DNA of 64,000 nucleotides from Anderseniella sp. (GTDB lineage Bacteria; Pseudomonadota; Alphaproteobacteria; Rhizobiales; Aestuariivirgaceae), in assembly GCA_028289645.1 (NCBI GenBank), contig JANQOK010000013.1, forward strand, positions 248,001-312,000, in the 5' to 3' direction. Positions 20,052 to 27,457 of this stretch are shown piece after piece; the first letter of the stretch is position 1, and each line of letters starts with the position of its first letter. A model generated the notes under the pieces. That model worked only from the letters and a program-made list of their open reading frames with translations, did not search any database and was not told the origin of the DNA. A program made the position numbers and the translations under genes.

Positions 20052-20857
20052 CCGCTCCCCGCCCAGAGCAACCATAGTCGCTTCCAGCCCAAACCGACCA
20101 TTCGCCATTGCGAATGCCAGCATCCAGATGCGTACTTTTCGACTGTTTACCAGTGGTTGCCGAATGTCCGGAATTGATGGCAAAATTCATTGTTTATGGT
20201 ACGAAAAAGGCGGTGCTAAACCAACCGCCAGATGAGCCAACTAACATTTTCTTTTGAACCTTCACTACGCTGCTGCTGTTGTCCGATTGGTCAATCTTGA
20301 CGATATGGGGCGTTGAGTTTGAGCATGCGAGTCTGGTCGAAAAAAACCTCTGTCGAAGTCTACCTCCTACATCGTTGCGTTATTTGTACTTGCCTCACTA
20401 TTATGGATGTATGTCGTGCAATGGTACGCATGTTATTAGGATTATAAATCCGCGGATCTTTGGAAGGTTCGAAAGGTTAAACTTGTCTATCTCAAGCTGC
20501 CATTGGGGTTGGCGGTTTTGGCAATAGCGGTACTTTTGTCGGAGGGGTTCGATGATTGTCTTTGGAAACCCAACCATTTGCGTTTAGTCGGTGGAACTAA
20601 GTCACAAACTACAAAACGGCGCTGTTATGGGTGCTGGTAACTATTGGCTCATTTACTTGTCTCGGTAACGGGCAGAACTCCACTTCATGCCCGACAGCGA
20701 AAATTGCTCTTTATCCATCACAAAGTCAGCTTTTTGACGTGAAGCTGTCGCTTATCGTGGACAACTTGGGCTCGAAGCGGACTTTGGCTGGTCATGTTTA
20801 GCTTCATATTTTGTGGTAGCAATCCATTTCAATTTGCAGGGATAACTGGAACGATTT
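20052..20857. other. decayed non-coding part of island
   Basis: About 800 bp without a convincing gene. GGCGGT (20209-20214) and ACCGCC (20224-20229) form a perfect hairpin followed, on the minus strand, by TTTTTC. That is a terminator for leftward transcription whose gene is no longer recognisable, or a read-through terminator for the gene at 20858-21232. Confidence 0.4.
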
Positions 20858-21232
20858 CTAACTAACCCGTTCGTCTGTTTCCGGTGTTTGCTTCGAAAGC
20901 TTAGAAATGTGATCTTTGATCTTGCTGACGTTGCGAACGACGAGCAATCCGAAACAGAGAATTCTAAATGCCGCCATTGCTATAGTCCCGGTGTAAATCG
21001 CTGACATAGCGCCGAATTTGCTCAGTTGGAAATAAAGCAGGCCCAATGCGATCAACGGCAAAAGCGAGCCGCTTCCAAAGACTTCAAACATGCCAGCTAA
21101 GATGCGAACGCTTTGCTTAGGGTGAGAAGGTTTCCAATCACCTTTGATGTTGAGTGGGAGCCAAGCAAACTGCTTGAACTGGCCTGAATCCGGAATTGAA
21201 CGCATCGCCGATCTTGTCGACATCGAAGACAA
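20858..21232 (-). CDS. hypothetical small membrane protein
   Basis: A 124-residue ORF. The first 45 residues are hydrophilic; then come two hydrophobic stretches (GSLLPLIALGLLYFQL and AIYTGTIAMAAFRILCFGLLVV) and a basic tail with KIKDHISKL. The two-helix hairpin topology looks real rather than random, but no family is recognised and the start is uncertain. It lies in the decayed right half of the island. Confidence 0.4.
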   Translation of the reverse strand: MSSMSTRSAMRSIPDSGQFKQFAWLPLNIKGDWKPSHPKQSVRILAGMFEVFGSGSLLPLIALGLLYFQLSKFGAMSAIYTGTIAMAAFRILCFGLLVVRNVSKIKDHISKLSKQTPETDERVS

Positions 21233-21703
21233 GGTGAACTTCTGCTTCTACCGCTTTGGTGATGCATCGACTCATTATGACGCCAGCACTCGTCACCGTA
21301 GTTTTCAGCCCTTCGAACAGCCGGCATGAGGACAAGGCCGCGCAAAAGGAGATCGTAGATGGGCTAATTGCAATCGATTTTTCTCAGTATTGTGCTTTCG
21401 TTGCCGAAAAAGTTGCGCAGGAGCCGACAGCGATCCTCGTTCCTATTGGTGAGGACATCGTCCGTGTTGACTTCAGAGCGTCTTCAATCAGCGGCAAACC
21501 TCCTTAGTAACCAGTTGACTTCCAACGTTGGCAAACGACACCTCGGATGTGCGTGAAACGATGTGAGGCATTCGTGGAGGTTTGCCGCGTTTACAGTTCC
21601 GCTTACAAGAAGCTGTTCAATGACCCATGGTTCAGCGTGCATGGGGTGTCGTTGCCAATCATCCAATGGCCTCAACTCACTGTCACCCGTCAGCAGTGTC
21701 CAG
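21233..21703. other. no convincing gene before the right att copy
   Basis: About 470 bp. A rightward ORF of 83 codons (21256-21507) has plausible composition toward its end (AILVPIGEDIVRVDF) but no recognisable family and no clear ribosome binding site. It may be the tail of a lost gene. An integrase, usually placed near such borders, was looked for and not seen. Confidence 0.4.
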
Positions 21704-21744
21704 TAATCAGACGGTCCCGGGTTCGAATCCCTGTGCGCCCACCA
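21704..21744 (+). repeat. att-like direct repeat, right copy (tRNA-Lys 3' fragment)
   Basis: A perfect 41-bp copy of the tRNA-Lys 3' end (6245-6285) including the T-arm, acceptor 3' strand and CCA. The 5' two-thirds of the tRNA are missing, so it is not a functional gene. It marks the right end of the inserted island. Confidence 0.92.
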
Positions 21745-21905
21745 TTTTCTACGATTTTTATCTGCAACACACGAAATCATCCTGCCGCGTGCATGACGTG
21801 CCATGCCCACATTACCTAACGACAAAAGCAAATGCTGCATTGTGATTCGCGTGCACTGTCCGTAAACTGCGTTTGCGATGAGCGCGACAAGAAGGAGAGC
21901 AACAC

Positions 21906-22172
21906 ATGGCGAAGTTCAAATTGGACCTGGGGCAGACCCTTGGCGAGGCCGGCGGCCGGAAAACCGGTTCGGCGATGCGCAGTCCTATTCCAAAGACATT
22001 GTTTGACGCTAAGGCCGCGCTTGGCACTGCAAAAGGCGGCCGCAAGACCGGCGCTGAAATGACCGGAACCGTGCCGAAAGTGGACATGGGAAAAACAATG
22101 GGTACGTCCGCTTCCGGCGGGACGACAGGATCCGCAAAAGCCGGCATCAGCCCCAAGTCGCCAAAGGCCTGA
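21906..22172 (+). CDS. triple-repeat small protein, candidate RiPP precursor
   Basis: An 88-residue, basic, Gly/Lys/Thr-rich protein with a strong ribosome binding site (AAGGAG 21892-21897, 8 bp before ATG). It consists of three imperfect repeats of 26-27 residues. Each has an Asp (D7, D34, D60), [LM]G six residues later, a GG[RT][KT]TG box (16-21, 44-49, 71-75 with one residue fewer), and PK eight residues after its last Gly (29-30, 57-58, 83-84). There are no Cys, Trp or Tyr residues, no membrane segment and no signal peptide. The next gene encodes an HExxH peptide-hydroxylase homologue, so the repeats, especially their aligned Asp residues, are plausible modification sites. Precursor role is inferred; no known family is recognised. 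Confidence 0.7.
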   Translation: MAKFKLDLGQTLGEAGGRKTGSAMRSPIPKTLFDAKAALGTAKGGRKTGAEMTGTVPKVDMGKTMGTSASGGTTGSAKAGISPKSPKA

Positions 22173-22202
22173 AGCCTTTACTGGCTGCAAACTGGTGAAC
22201 AA

Positions 22203-22230
22203 ACGGGCAGACCTCGCAAGGACTGCCCGT
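22203..22230 (+). terminator. intergenic hairpin between precursor-like gene and hydroxylase
   Basis: ACGGGCAG (22203-22210) and CTGCCCGT (22223-22230) make a perfect 8-bp stem with a 12-nt loop, with no U-run after it. It lies in the 78-bp gap between the two genes. Partial termination or 3'-end protection here would give more precursor than enzyme, as in many RiPP operons. Confidence 0.5.
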
Positions 22231-22250
22231 GAATCTGGTGCGTGCGTGCG

Positions 22251-23252
22251 ATGCTGGTGAAACTAGAAGAGAAGTTCTTCAATCCCACGGCTGAGACCGG
22301 GCTTGGCCTGCGCGCCCACTTCAACGATGGTTTTGCCGACAGCCTCGAATACCTGTTTTCCGTCTGCAATGAGGCTATTGCGGTCGATGAAGCCCGGGTC
22401 GCGGCGCTGCTGTCGAGGCTGCGGTCGGCCAGCCGGGAAAAACCGTACCTGTACGCGCTGCATTTCAAACTCATCGAAGCCCTGCAGGCGGAAGACACCG
22501 CATCGGCCGAAGCGGTCATCGAGACCATGCTGAACCAGGCGCCGGCCGAGACCGGCATTGATGTGGTTGCTCTCGGTTCGCAGTCCTGCGGCTGGGACAC
22601 GCATCTGGTCACGTCGTATTTCTGCGAGGAAGACTCGCTGTTCGAATATGTCGAGCCGGATCCCGCTGATGCGGTACGCAATGCGGCAAACCTGAGTGCC
22701 GCCATGACAGACCTGCGCGCGTTTGCTCCCGAGCTTGCTGCGGAAATCGATGCGCTGGTCACCGGGGTGATCCTGGCGAAAGGTATCCAGGTGGCCGGTG
22801 ACGAACCCGGTGAATTTGAAAGCGTAACCGCGTTGCGGGCGTTTGGCGCTGTCCTGTTCAACGCCGAGTCGACCGCGTCCCGTCTGCAATGCGCGGTGTC
22901 GCTGATCCATGAACATGCCCACCTGGTGTTGTTTGCGCATTCGCCGAACGAGGGCGTCGTGTCCAATTCGAGGGATGAACGATACGTGTCGCCGCTGCGC
23001 TCGGACGCGCGTCCCGTGGAGGGCATTTTTCACCAGAGTTTCGTGCTGGCGCGGATGATCTACGGCATGGACCGCCTTCGCAACTGGGATGCGGCATCAC
23101 AGTACCAGCGCGATTTTGCAAATGAGTTCATCGCCCACAATGTGCCACGGTTCAATGACGCGGCCGAAACGCTGCACGAGCACGCCCGGTTTACGCCGCA
23201 AGGCCTTGAGGCACTCGGCTCATCTGAAGCCTACATGGCCACGCTGGGCTGA
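22251..23252 (+). CDS. HExxH-type peptide beta-hydroxylase homologue
   Basis: A 333-residue protein from ATG 22251 (GTG 22242 would add three residues). The motif LIHEHAHLVL gives H220-E221-x-x-H224. It is followed by RYVSPLRSDARPVEGIFHQ (about 243-262, H261). This combination of HExxH with Y-x-S/A-P-x-R-x-D-x-R-P-x-x-G-x-x-H is the signature of the mod_HExxH family (TIGR04267), members of which are iron/2-oxoglutarate peptide beta-hydroxylases in RiPP pathways rather than proteases. The N-terminal 200 residues are helical and family-specific. It follows the triple-repeat protein on the same strand after a hairpin and converges with an ATP-grasp gene 19 bp away. Substrate assignment to the repeat protein is inference. 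Confidence 0.75.
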   Translation: MLVKLEEKFFNPTAETGLGLRAHFNDGFADSLEYLFSVCNEAIAVDEARVAALLSRLRSASREKPYLYALHFKLIEALQAEDTASAEAVIETMLNQAPAETGIDVVALGSQSCGWDTHLVTSYFCEEDSLFEYVEPDPADAVRNAANLSAAMTDLRAFAPELAAEIDALVTGVILAKGIQVAGDEPGEFESVTALRAFGAVLFNAESTASRLQCAVSLIHEHAHLVLFAHSPNEGVVSNSRDERYVSPLRSDARPVEGIFHQSFVLARMIYGMDRLRNWDAASQYQRDFANEFIAHNVPRFNDAAETLHEHARFTPQGLEALGSSEAYMATLG

Positions 23253-23271
23253 AGCGGGTGCATACAGGGCG

Positions 23272-24234
23272 CTATAGCCGGTCCGACAGCCAGCGAGCGT
23301 AGAGTTTTCGCCAGCCGGATTGCGGGGTTTGCAGAAACCAGCTTTCGCGCAGGTCCCAGGACCTGCCCATTTGCTGAACGAGATCCTCGTCGTCGTACTC
23401 AATGTATCCGGCCATCGAGTAAATGGTTATCTCGGTCAGATAGAACGCCTGTCCGTCCCAGATGAAATCAACCCGCAGATGGTCGCAGCCTTTTGTGAGT
23501 TGCCGCGAGTACGACAGCATTTGCTCAAATCCGGGCGGCAGCCGGTAGCTCTCCGGGATCACCGACGCAACAATGTCGTGTCCGTCCTGATCCTTGCCCA
23601 GTACCTTTGTGGCTCCTGCCAACGGCCTTGCAAGCCGGTTGCCCTGGTCGTCAAACCTGGCCACCTTGACGTTGTTGGTCTTGTGGCCCTGCATCACGGC
23701 AATGTGGGTTATCCGGTCGCCATATGCATAGATTGTGAAGTCGGTCAGGTCTTCACTTGCGCCAACTTCCAGGTCCTCCTCGATGAAAAGCCGCGGTCTC
23801 ACATCTGCATATCCCCATTCGCCATGCTTGCGGTGATAGCGGACACGCAGCCATTTGCGGGTCAACCGGTGCAGGTCCTGCAGGTCCTGTTCGCCTGCGC
23901 CGAGCCTGAGATTGAAACCCGATGCATGGTTCGCCTTCAGGTAACCGGGCGAGTCCAGCAGGTGGGACGGTGCATCAAGAACATCGTCTCCTTCCCACAA
24001 CACACACGCTGTGCGCAGGGCAGGGCAGTGCTGGGCTATGTAGCGTTTGGTTTCGAGCTTGTCGCTGAGAACGACAAAAAGCGGATTTCGGTCAAAAACC
24101 TTGCGCCACAGGTATTTTTCATTGGTGGTTACGGGCACTGCCAAAGACGGCAGGTGTCTGCAGTTGACAACGAATTTCGACACCAGAATCGGGTGCAGGG
24201 ACCAGAGGACGGCATTGGCAAGCATATGCTTCAT
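23272..24234 (-). CDS. TupA-like ATP-grasp protein
   Basis: A 320-residue protein matching the TupA-like ATP-grasp pattern. FVVLSDKLETKRYIAQHC is the N-terminal 'SDK...R.Y' element, and YLKANHASGFN supplies the nucleotide-binding Lys and glycine loop. DFTIYAYGDRITHIAV and DHLRVDFIWDGQAFYLTEITIYSMAG carry the acidic metal ligands and end in the TEIT box. Such enzymes form amide bonds; TupA adds amino acids in teichuronopeptide synthesis, and relatives decorate exopolysaccharides or peptides. It converges on the hydroxylase gene with only 19 bp between stops, so it could belong to the same modification system, although on its own promoter. Substrate unknown. Confidence 0.75.
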   Translation of the reverse strand: MKHMLANAVLWSLHPILVSKFVVNCRHLPSLAVPVTTNEKYLWRKVFDRNPLFVVLSDKLETKRYIAQHCPALRTACVLWEGDDVLDAPSHLLDSPGYLKANHASGFNLRLGAGEQDLQDLHRLTRKWLRVRYHRKHGEWGYADVRPRLFIEEDLEVGASEDLTDFTIYAYGDRITHIAVMQGHKTNNVKVARFDDQGNRLARPLAGATKVLGKDQDGHDIVASVIPESYRLPPGFEQMLSYSRQLTKGCDHLRVDFIWDGQAFYLTEITIYSMAGYIEYDDEDLVQQMGRSWDLRESWFLQTPQSGWRKLYARWLSDRL

Positions 24235-24270
24235 CGATACGGAGCAGCCCTTTGCTGTCAGACTGTCGCT

Positions 24271-25731
24271 CTAGTCGTTCCTGTGGCCGGCCAGGCCGCC
24301 GGTTATCTCCTCGGTCTGGTCGTGGCCGATCTCTTCCGGCAGCACCAGATTGAGGATGATGGCCAGAAAGGCCGCCGGCAACAGGCCTGATGTCAGCAGC
24401 ACTTTCGCCGTTCCCGGCAGGAAGTGCAGGGCATTTGGTTCCAACTGCAAGCCGAGCCCGATCGATATCGAGATTGCGAAGATCACCATGTTGCGGCGGT
24501 TCCAGTTTACATCCGACAACATGGAAATGCCGGCCGCGACGACCATGCCGAACATGACGATAACGCCGCCACCAAGGACTTCGATGGGCACAGTGGAAAT
24601 CACCGCACCGACTTTGGGAAAGAACCCGCCGGCAATCAGGAACATTGCCCCGATGGTGACCACGGTGCGGCTCATCACACCGGTCATGGCGATGAGGCCG
24701 ACATTCTGCGAAAACGATGTATTCGGCAAGGCGCCGAAAAGCCCCGATACGAAGGTGCCAATGCCGTCGGCATACGTCGCGCCGCGGATTTCCTCCGTGG
24801 TTGCCTCGCGGCCGGCGCCGCCCTTGGTGATGCCGGACACGTCTCCGACGGTCTCGACCGCAGAGATGAAGCCCATCAGGCAGAATCCGATGATGGCCGC
24901 TATGGAGAATTCGAACCCGAAGTGGAAGGGTTGCGGCAGCGCGAACACAGCAGCCCGGCCGACATTGTCGAAGCTGACCATGTCCAGGAAGTAGGCCAGG
25001 ATGTAACCGACAATCAGGCCGATCAGTACTGCGGCAACCGAAGCTATGCCGCGGGTGAAGAATTTTATCGCCAGCGTGACCACGATGACGACCAGTGCCA
25101 CGGCCCAGTTGAGCAGGGAGCCATACTCGATGCCGGACAGGTCAGCCGGCGTGCCGGATGATTTGGCCGCGGCAAGCGCGCCGGTCAGCTTGGCCATGGC
25201 CGGAACCCCGCCGGCGGCATACTGGATGCCGACCTTGACCAGCGCAAGGCCAATCATGGTCACCACCAGGCCGGTGACAAGCGGCGGCAGGGCAAATCGG
25301 ATCTTGCCGATTACAGTGCCCAGCAGTGCATGGAACAGGCCGCCCACAATGACGCCGCACATCAGCGCCGCCATGGCATCAACGCCCTTGCCGGCGACCA
25401 GCGGGATCATGATTGGTATGAAGGCGAAACTGGTGCCCTGAACGATGGGCAGGCGGGCGCCGACCGGACCAAGACCGATGGTCTGGAACAGTGTTGCAAC
25501 GCCGGCGAACAGCATCGACATCTGGATCATGTAAATCAGATGCGGGAAGTCGGGTGAGTTGGAGCCGAATCCGAAGCCGGCGGCCCCGGCAATGATGATG
25601 GCCGGCGTGACGTTGGATACGAACATCGCCAGCACATGCTGAATTCCCAGCGGCACCGCGGATGCCAGCGGCGGCGTGTAGTTCGGATCGCGTAATTGCT
25701 CAGGTGTGCCAAGCGATGATTGAGTAGCCAT
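24271..25731 (-). CDS. NCS2-family nucleobase (xanthine/uracil-type) permease
   Basis: A 486-residue polytopic protein with about 12-14 hydrophobic helices. ATG 25731 is chosen because GGAGAG precedes it by 5 bp; the frame remains open 27 codons further upstream. NCS2 features are QHVLAMFVSNVTPAIII in the first helix, IVQGTSFAFIPIM in the third, GFISAVETVGDVSGIT with the substrate/proton Glu in the eighth, and GALPNTSFSQNVGLIAMTGV in the tenth, whose sequence favours xanthine/urate-type over uracil-type members. It should import a purine or uracil by ion symport through the inner membrane. It lies 36 bp upstream of the ATP-grasp gene on the same strand, so read-through into that gene is possible. 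Confidence 0.92.
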   Translation of the reverse strand: MATQSSLGTPEQLRDPNYTPPLASAVPLGIQHVLAMFVSNVTPAIIIAGAAGFGFGSNSPDFPHLIYMIQMSMLFAGVATLFQTIGLGPVGARLPIVQGTSFAFIPIMIPLVAGKGVDAMAALMCGVIVGGLFHALLGTVIGKIRFALPPLVTGLVVTMIGLALVKVGIQYAAGGVPAMAKLTGALAAAKSSGTPADLSGIEYGSLLNWAVALVVIVVTLAIKFFTRGIASVAAVLIGLIVGYILAYFLDMVSFDNVGRAAVFALPQPFHFGFEFSIAAIIGFCLMGFISAVETVGDVSGITKGGAGREATTEEIRGATYADGIGTFVSGLFGALPNTSFSQNVGLIAMTGVMSRTVVTIGAMFLIAGGFFPKVGAVISTVPIEVLGGGVIVMFGMVVAAGISMLSDVNWNRRNMVIFAISISIGLGLQLEPNALHFLPGTAKVLLTSGLLPAAFLAIILNLVLPEEIGHDQTEEITGGLAGHRND

Positions 25732-26050
25732 TTGCTCTCCCCGGAGTTGGCTGCAGGAAATCAGTCTGCCCGCCAGCACAGAGTCCTGACGAGAAAGATC
25801 GCATGTTGTCACAAAGAGTCCAGTCCGGCCTGTTGATAAATCTCAGGTAGCCTGGTCGTTGTACTGCCAGTTCGGGTGTTCAAACGTCTGCCGCAGCCGG
25901 TCTCGCCACCACGGCCATAATTGTCAAATCCAGACAAGGCAGGGATGTGCCGCGGGGCCGGACTTGATGCATATCAAGGTGGCGAGGAAAAAAACGTCCA
26001 CCATGAAATCCGACACTTCAAGCCAGTTAAACCATCAAGGATGAAACCCG
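25732..26050. promoter_or_regulatory. divergent promoter region
   Basis: This 319-bp gap separates the leftward permease from the rightward cytochrome gene. It contains one perfect FNR/FixK palindrome (25964-25977), listed separately. No other gene or RNA is recognised. Confidence 0.5.
25964..25977. promoter_or_regulatory. FNR/FixK-type operator
   Basis: TTGATGCATATCAA is a perfect match to the consensus TTGAT-N4-ATCAA of FNR/FixK-family regulators. It is centred about 80 bp before the start of the cytochrome c gene, a suitable place for activation under low oxygen. Confidence 0.75.
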
Positions 26051-26524
26051 ATGAAATTGCGAGCGCGGCACCTGTTTGCGTTGTTCCTGCCTGTTCTGCT
26101 GACGGTCGCCACGGGCGCCCTTCCGGCTTCGGCCACCAAGGCGATTACGGCGCCCGAGCTGACCAGTGCCGAACTTGCCAAGGCAGCTCAGGACTTCACC
26201 ACCTATTGCAGTGTTTGCCATGGGCGCGATGCCAGGGGCAACGGGCCGGTGGCCAGCGAACTCAAGACGCCGCCGGCCGACCTGACCGGGATCGCGGCCC
26301 GCGCCGGTGGCGAGTTCCCGGCGGACGCTGTGTTTAAGACGATTGAGGGCCTGGACATGCCGGCCGCGCACGGCACGTCTGAAATGCCGATCTGGGGCGC
26401 GTTGTTCGTGCGCCAGGCTGTGGGTGAGGGGGTGCTGATCGAAGACGCGAAAACTGCCGCCCGGGTTGCAACTGACCGCATAAAACACCTGGTCAGATAC
26501 CTGGAAACGATTCAGGAGAAGTGA
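26051..26524 (+). CDS. periplasmic c-type cytochrome
   Basis: A 157-residue protein with a clear Sec signal peptide (hydrophobic ARHLFALFLPVLLTVATGALPASA, cut near residue 27) and one haem-binding site CSVCH at residues 53-57. The probable axial Met is in SEMPIWG near residue 117. Size and motifs fit a small class-I electron carrier, and the SEMPIWG end resembles cytochromes that act with oxidases or reductases. The FNR/FixK palindrome 74 bp upstream suggests expression under microaerobic or anaerobic conditions. It heads the stress block that continues to 32770. The exact electron partner cannot be told. Confidence 0.9.
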   Translation: MKLRARHLFALFLPVLLTVATGALPASATKAITAPELTSAELAKAAQDFTTYCSVCHGRDARGNGPVASELKTPPADLTGIAARAGGEFPADAVFKTIEGLDMPAAHGTSEMPIWGALFVRQAVGEGVLIEDAKTAARVATDRIKHLVRYLETIQEK

Positions 26525-26582
26525 CGATGTCACGGATGCTGGTTTCGGTATTCGCAGGCGTGAGCGGGCCGCACAGGTCAGT

Positions 26583-26596
26583 TTGACGAAGGTCAA
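26583..26596. promoter_or_regulatory. FNR/FixK-like palindrome (copy 1)
   Basis: TTGACGAAGGTCAA fits TTGA-N6-TCAA and is identical, all 14 bases, to 32829-32842. It is centred about 44 bp before the DUF1488 gene start, typical of a class II activator site. Confidence 0.6.
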
Positions 26597-26632
26597 CGCA
26601 TCAGTTTCGCAAAACATGCAGGCTTTCACCGG

Positions 26633-26947
26633 ATGGAACAACCGGCGGTGACCGACATGGGACAACTGGCCTTTACCAGTGACGACAAACTGTTTGACGG
26701 CGAGTGCGTCCGGTTTACCGGCCGTGACGGGCAGCGGGAGATAGTGTGCGGCGTGACCATCTATGCGCTGAAGCACCGCCATCCGGACCTGCCTATGGAA
26801 GGCCTGCTGCCGGCAGAATTGTTCCTGGATGCGTACGACCGGTACATGATCGAAATCCATGATATTGCGCGCCACAAGTACGACGAGGGCCGAACCGAGC
26901 CCGACGGGCCCGTTGAAATCATGGTGCACGACGAGGACTGGAGATGA
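26633..26947 (+). CDS. DUF1488 family protein
   Basis: A 104-residue soluble protein. The core FTSDDKLFDGECVRFTGRDG, then IVCGVTIYALKH, then AELFLDAYDRYMIEIHDIARHKY matches the DUF1488 pattern (beta strands giving 'F...VRF..RDG....C.V...AL', then a helix). The function of the family is unknown. It lies between a cytochrome c and a universal stress protein, behind an FNR/FixK-like site at 26583, so it is probably part of a low-oxygen response. The start could also be the internal ATG eight codons later; the first ATG was kept because the spacing to the palindrome suits a promoter. Confidence 0.7.
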   Translation: MEQPAVTDMGQLAFTSDDKLFDGECVRFTGRDGQREIVCGVTIYALKHRHPDLPMEGLLPAELFLDAYDRYMIEIHDIARHKYDEGRTEPDGPVEIMVHDEDWR

Positions 26948-27010
26948 GGCTGTCACAGCTACCAGTTCGTTTCTCAGTCTAACGCGGTGACTATCCAAAG
27001 GGAGCTTAAC

Positions 27011-27421
27011 ATGTACAAATCCATACTGTTGCCGATTGACCTGTCCGAAATTGAAAGAGGCAGGGCCATGATTGACCTGGCCCAGAGGCTGGCCGACAAG
27101 GACACGCGGATACGGCTTGTGAATGTTGTTGTCGACATTCCGGCGTTCGTTGCCGCTGAAGTGCCCAGCGAGATCATCAAGACGACCATGACCACGGCAA
27201 GGCAAACCTTACAGGGGCTCATCACCGCCGCCGGCTTAAAGGCGGATGCGGAAGTCCGGTCCGGCAAGCCAGGGCCGACCATCCTCGACGCTGCCGAGGA
27301 ATGTGAAGCCGACCTGATCATTGTCGGATCGCACAAACCCGGCCTGGAGGATTATTTCCTCGGCTCGACCGCTGCCCGGGTCGTGCGCCATGCCCAGTGT
27401 TCCGTGCTGGTGATGAGATAG
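27011..27421 (+). CDS. universal stress protein (single domain)
   Basis: A 136-residue UspA-fold protein starting MYKSILLPIDLSEIERG at ATG 27011, with GGGAG just upstream; a GTG 24 bp earlier is in frame but lacks a ribosome binding site. The ATP-binding end is conserved: LIIVGSHKPGLEDYFLGSTAARVVRHAQCSVLVMR has the G-x2-G-x9-G-S/T pattern, so it should bind ATP and dimerise. Universal stress proteins help survival under energy or oxygen limitation. Second of several genes in the FNR/FixK-linked block; a tandem-domain relative is encoded at 31922-32770. Confidence 0.93.
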   Translation: MYKSILLPIDLSEIERGRAMIDLAQRLADKDTRIRLVNVVVDIPAFVAAEVPSEIIKTTMTTARQTLQGLITAAGLKADAEVRSGKPGPTILDAAEECEADLIIVGSHKPGLEDYFLGSTAARVVRHAQCSVLVMR

Positions 27422-27457
27422 ACAGCAGGCACGGACAAGCCGGCATAAGGAGCAACA

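Larger units (their letters stand above)
6286..21744. mobile_element. tRNA-Lys genomic island, 15.46 kb
   Basis: The island is defined by the perfect 41-bp direct repeat of the tRNA-Lys 3' end at its right border. Content differs sharply from the flanks: orphan hypotheticals, a giant RHS toxin with probable immunity gene, a PhoD-like/possible hydrolase pair, and a Septu-like nuclease system with premature stops. Base composition is uneven, with very AT-rich patches near 7950-8110 and 14640-14900. No integrase, excisionase, transposase or conjugation gene is recognisable. Roughly 20060-21700 is largely non-coding debris, so the element is probably immobile now or needs an integrase in trans. 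Confidence 0.85.

Noticed and set aside
21627-21845. ORF of 72 codons over the right att copy
   Set aside because: Its only distinctive stretch (QTVPGSNPCAPT) is a translation of the tRNA-Lys 3' end and recurs in the ORF over the intact tRNA; not a protein gene.
23320-25441. Long rightward ORFs (up to 356 codons) opposite the ATP-grasp and permease genes
   Set aside because: Antisense to two conserved genes; they show no domain, no ribosome binding site and composition of mirror frames.
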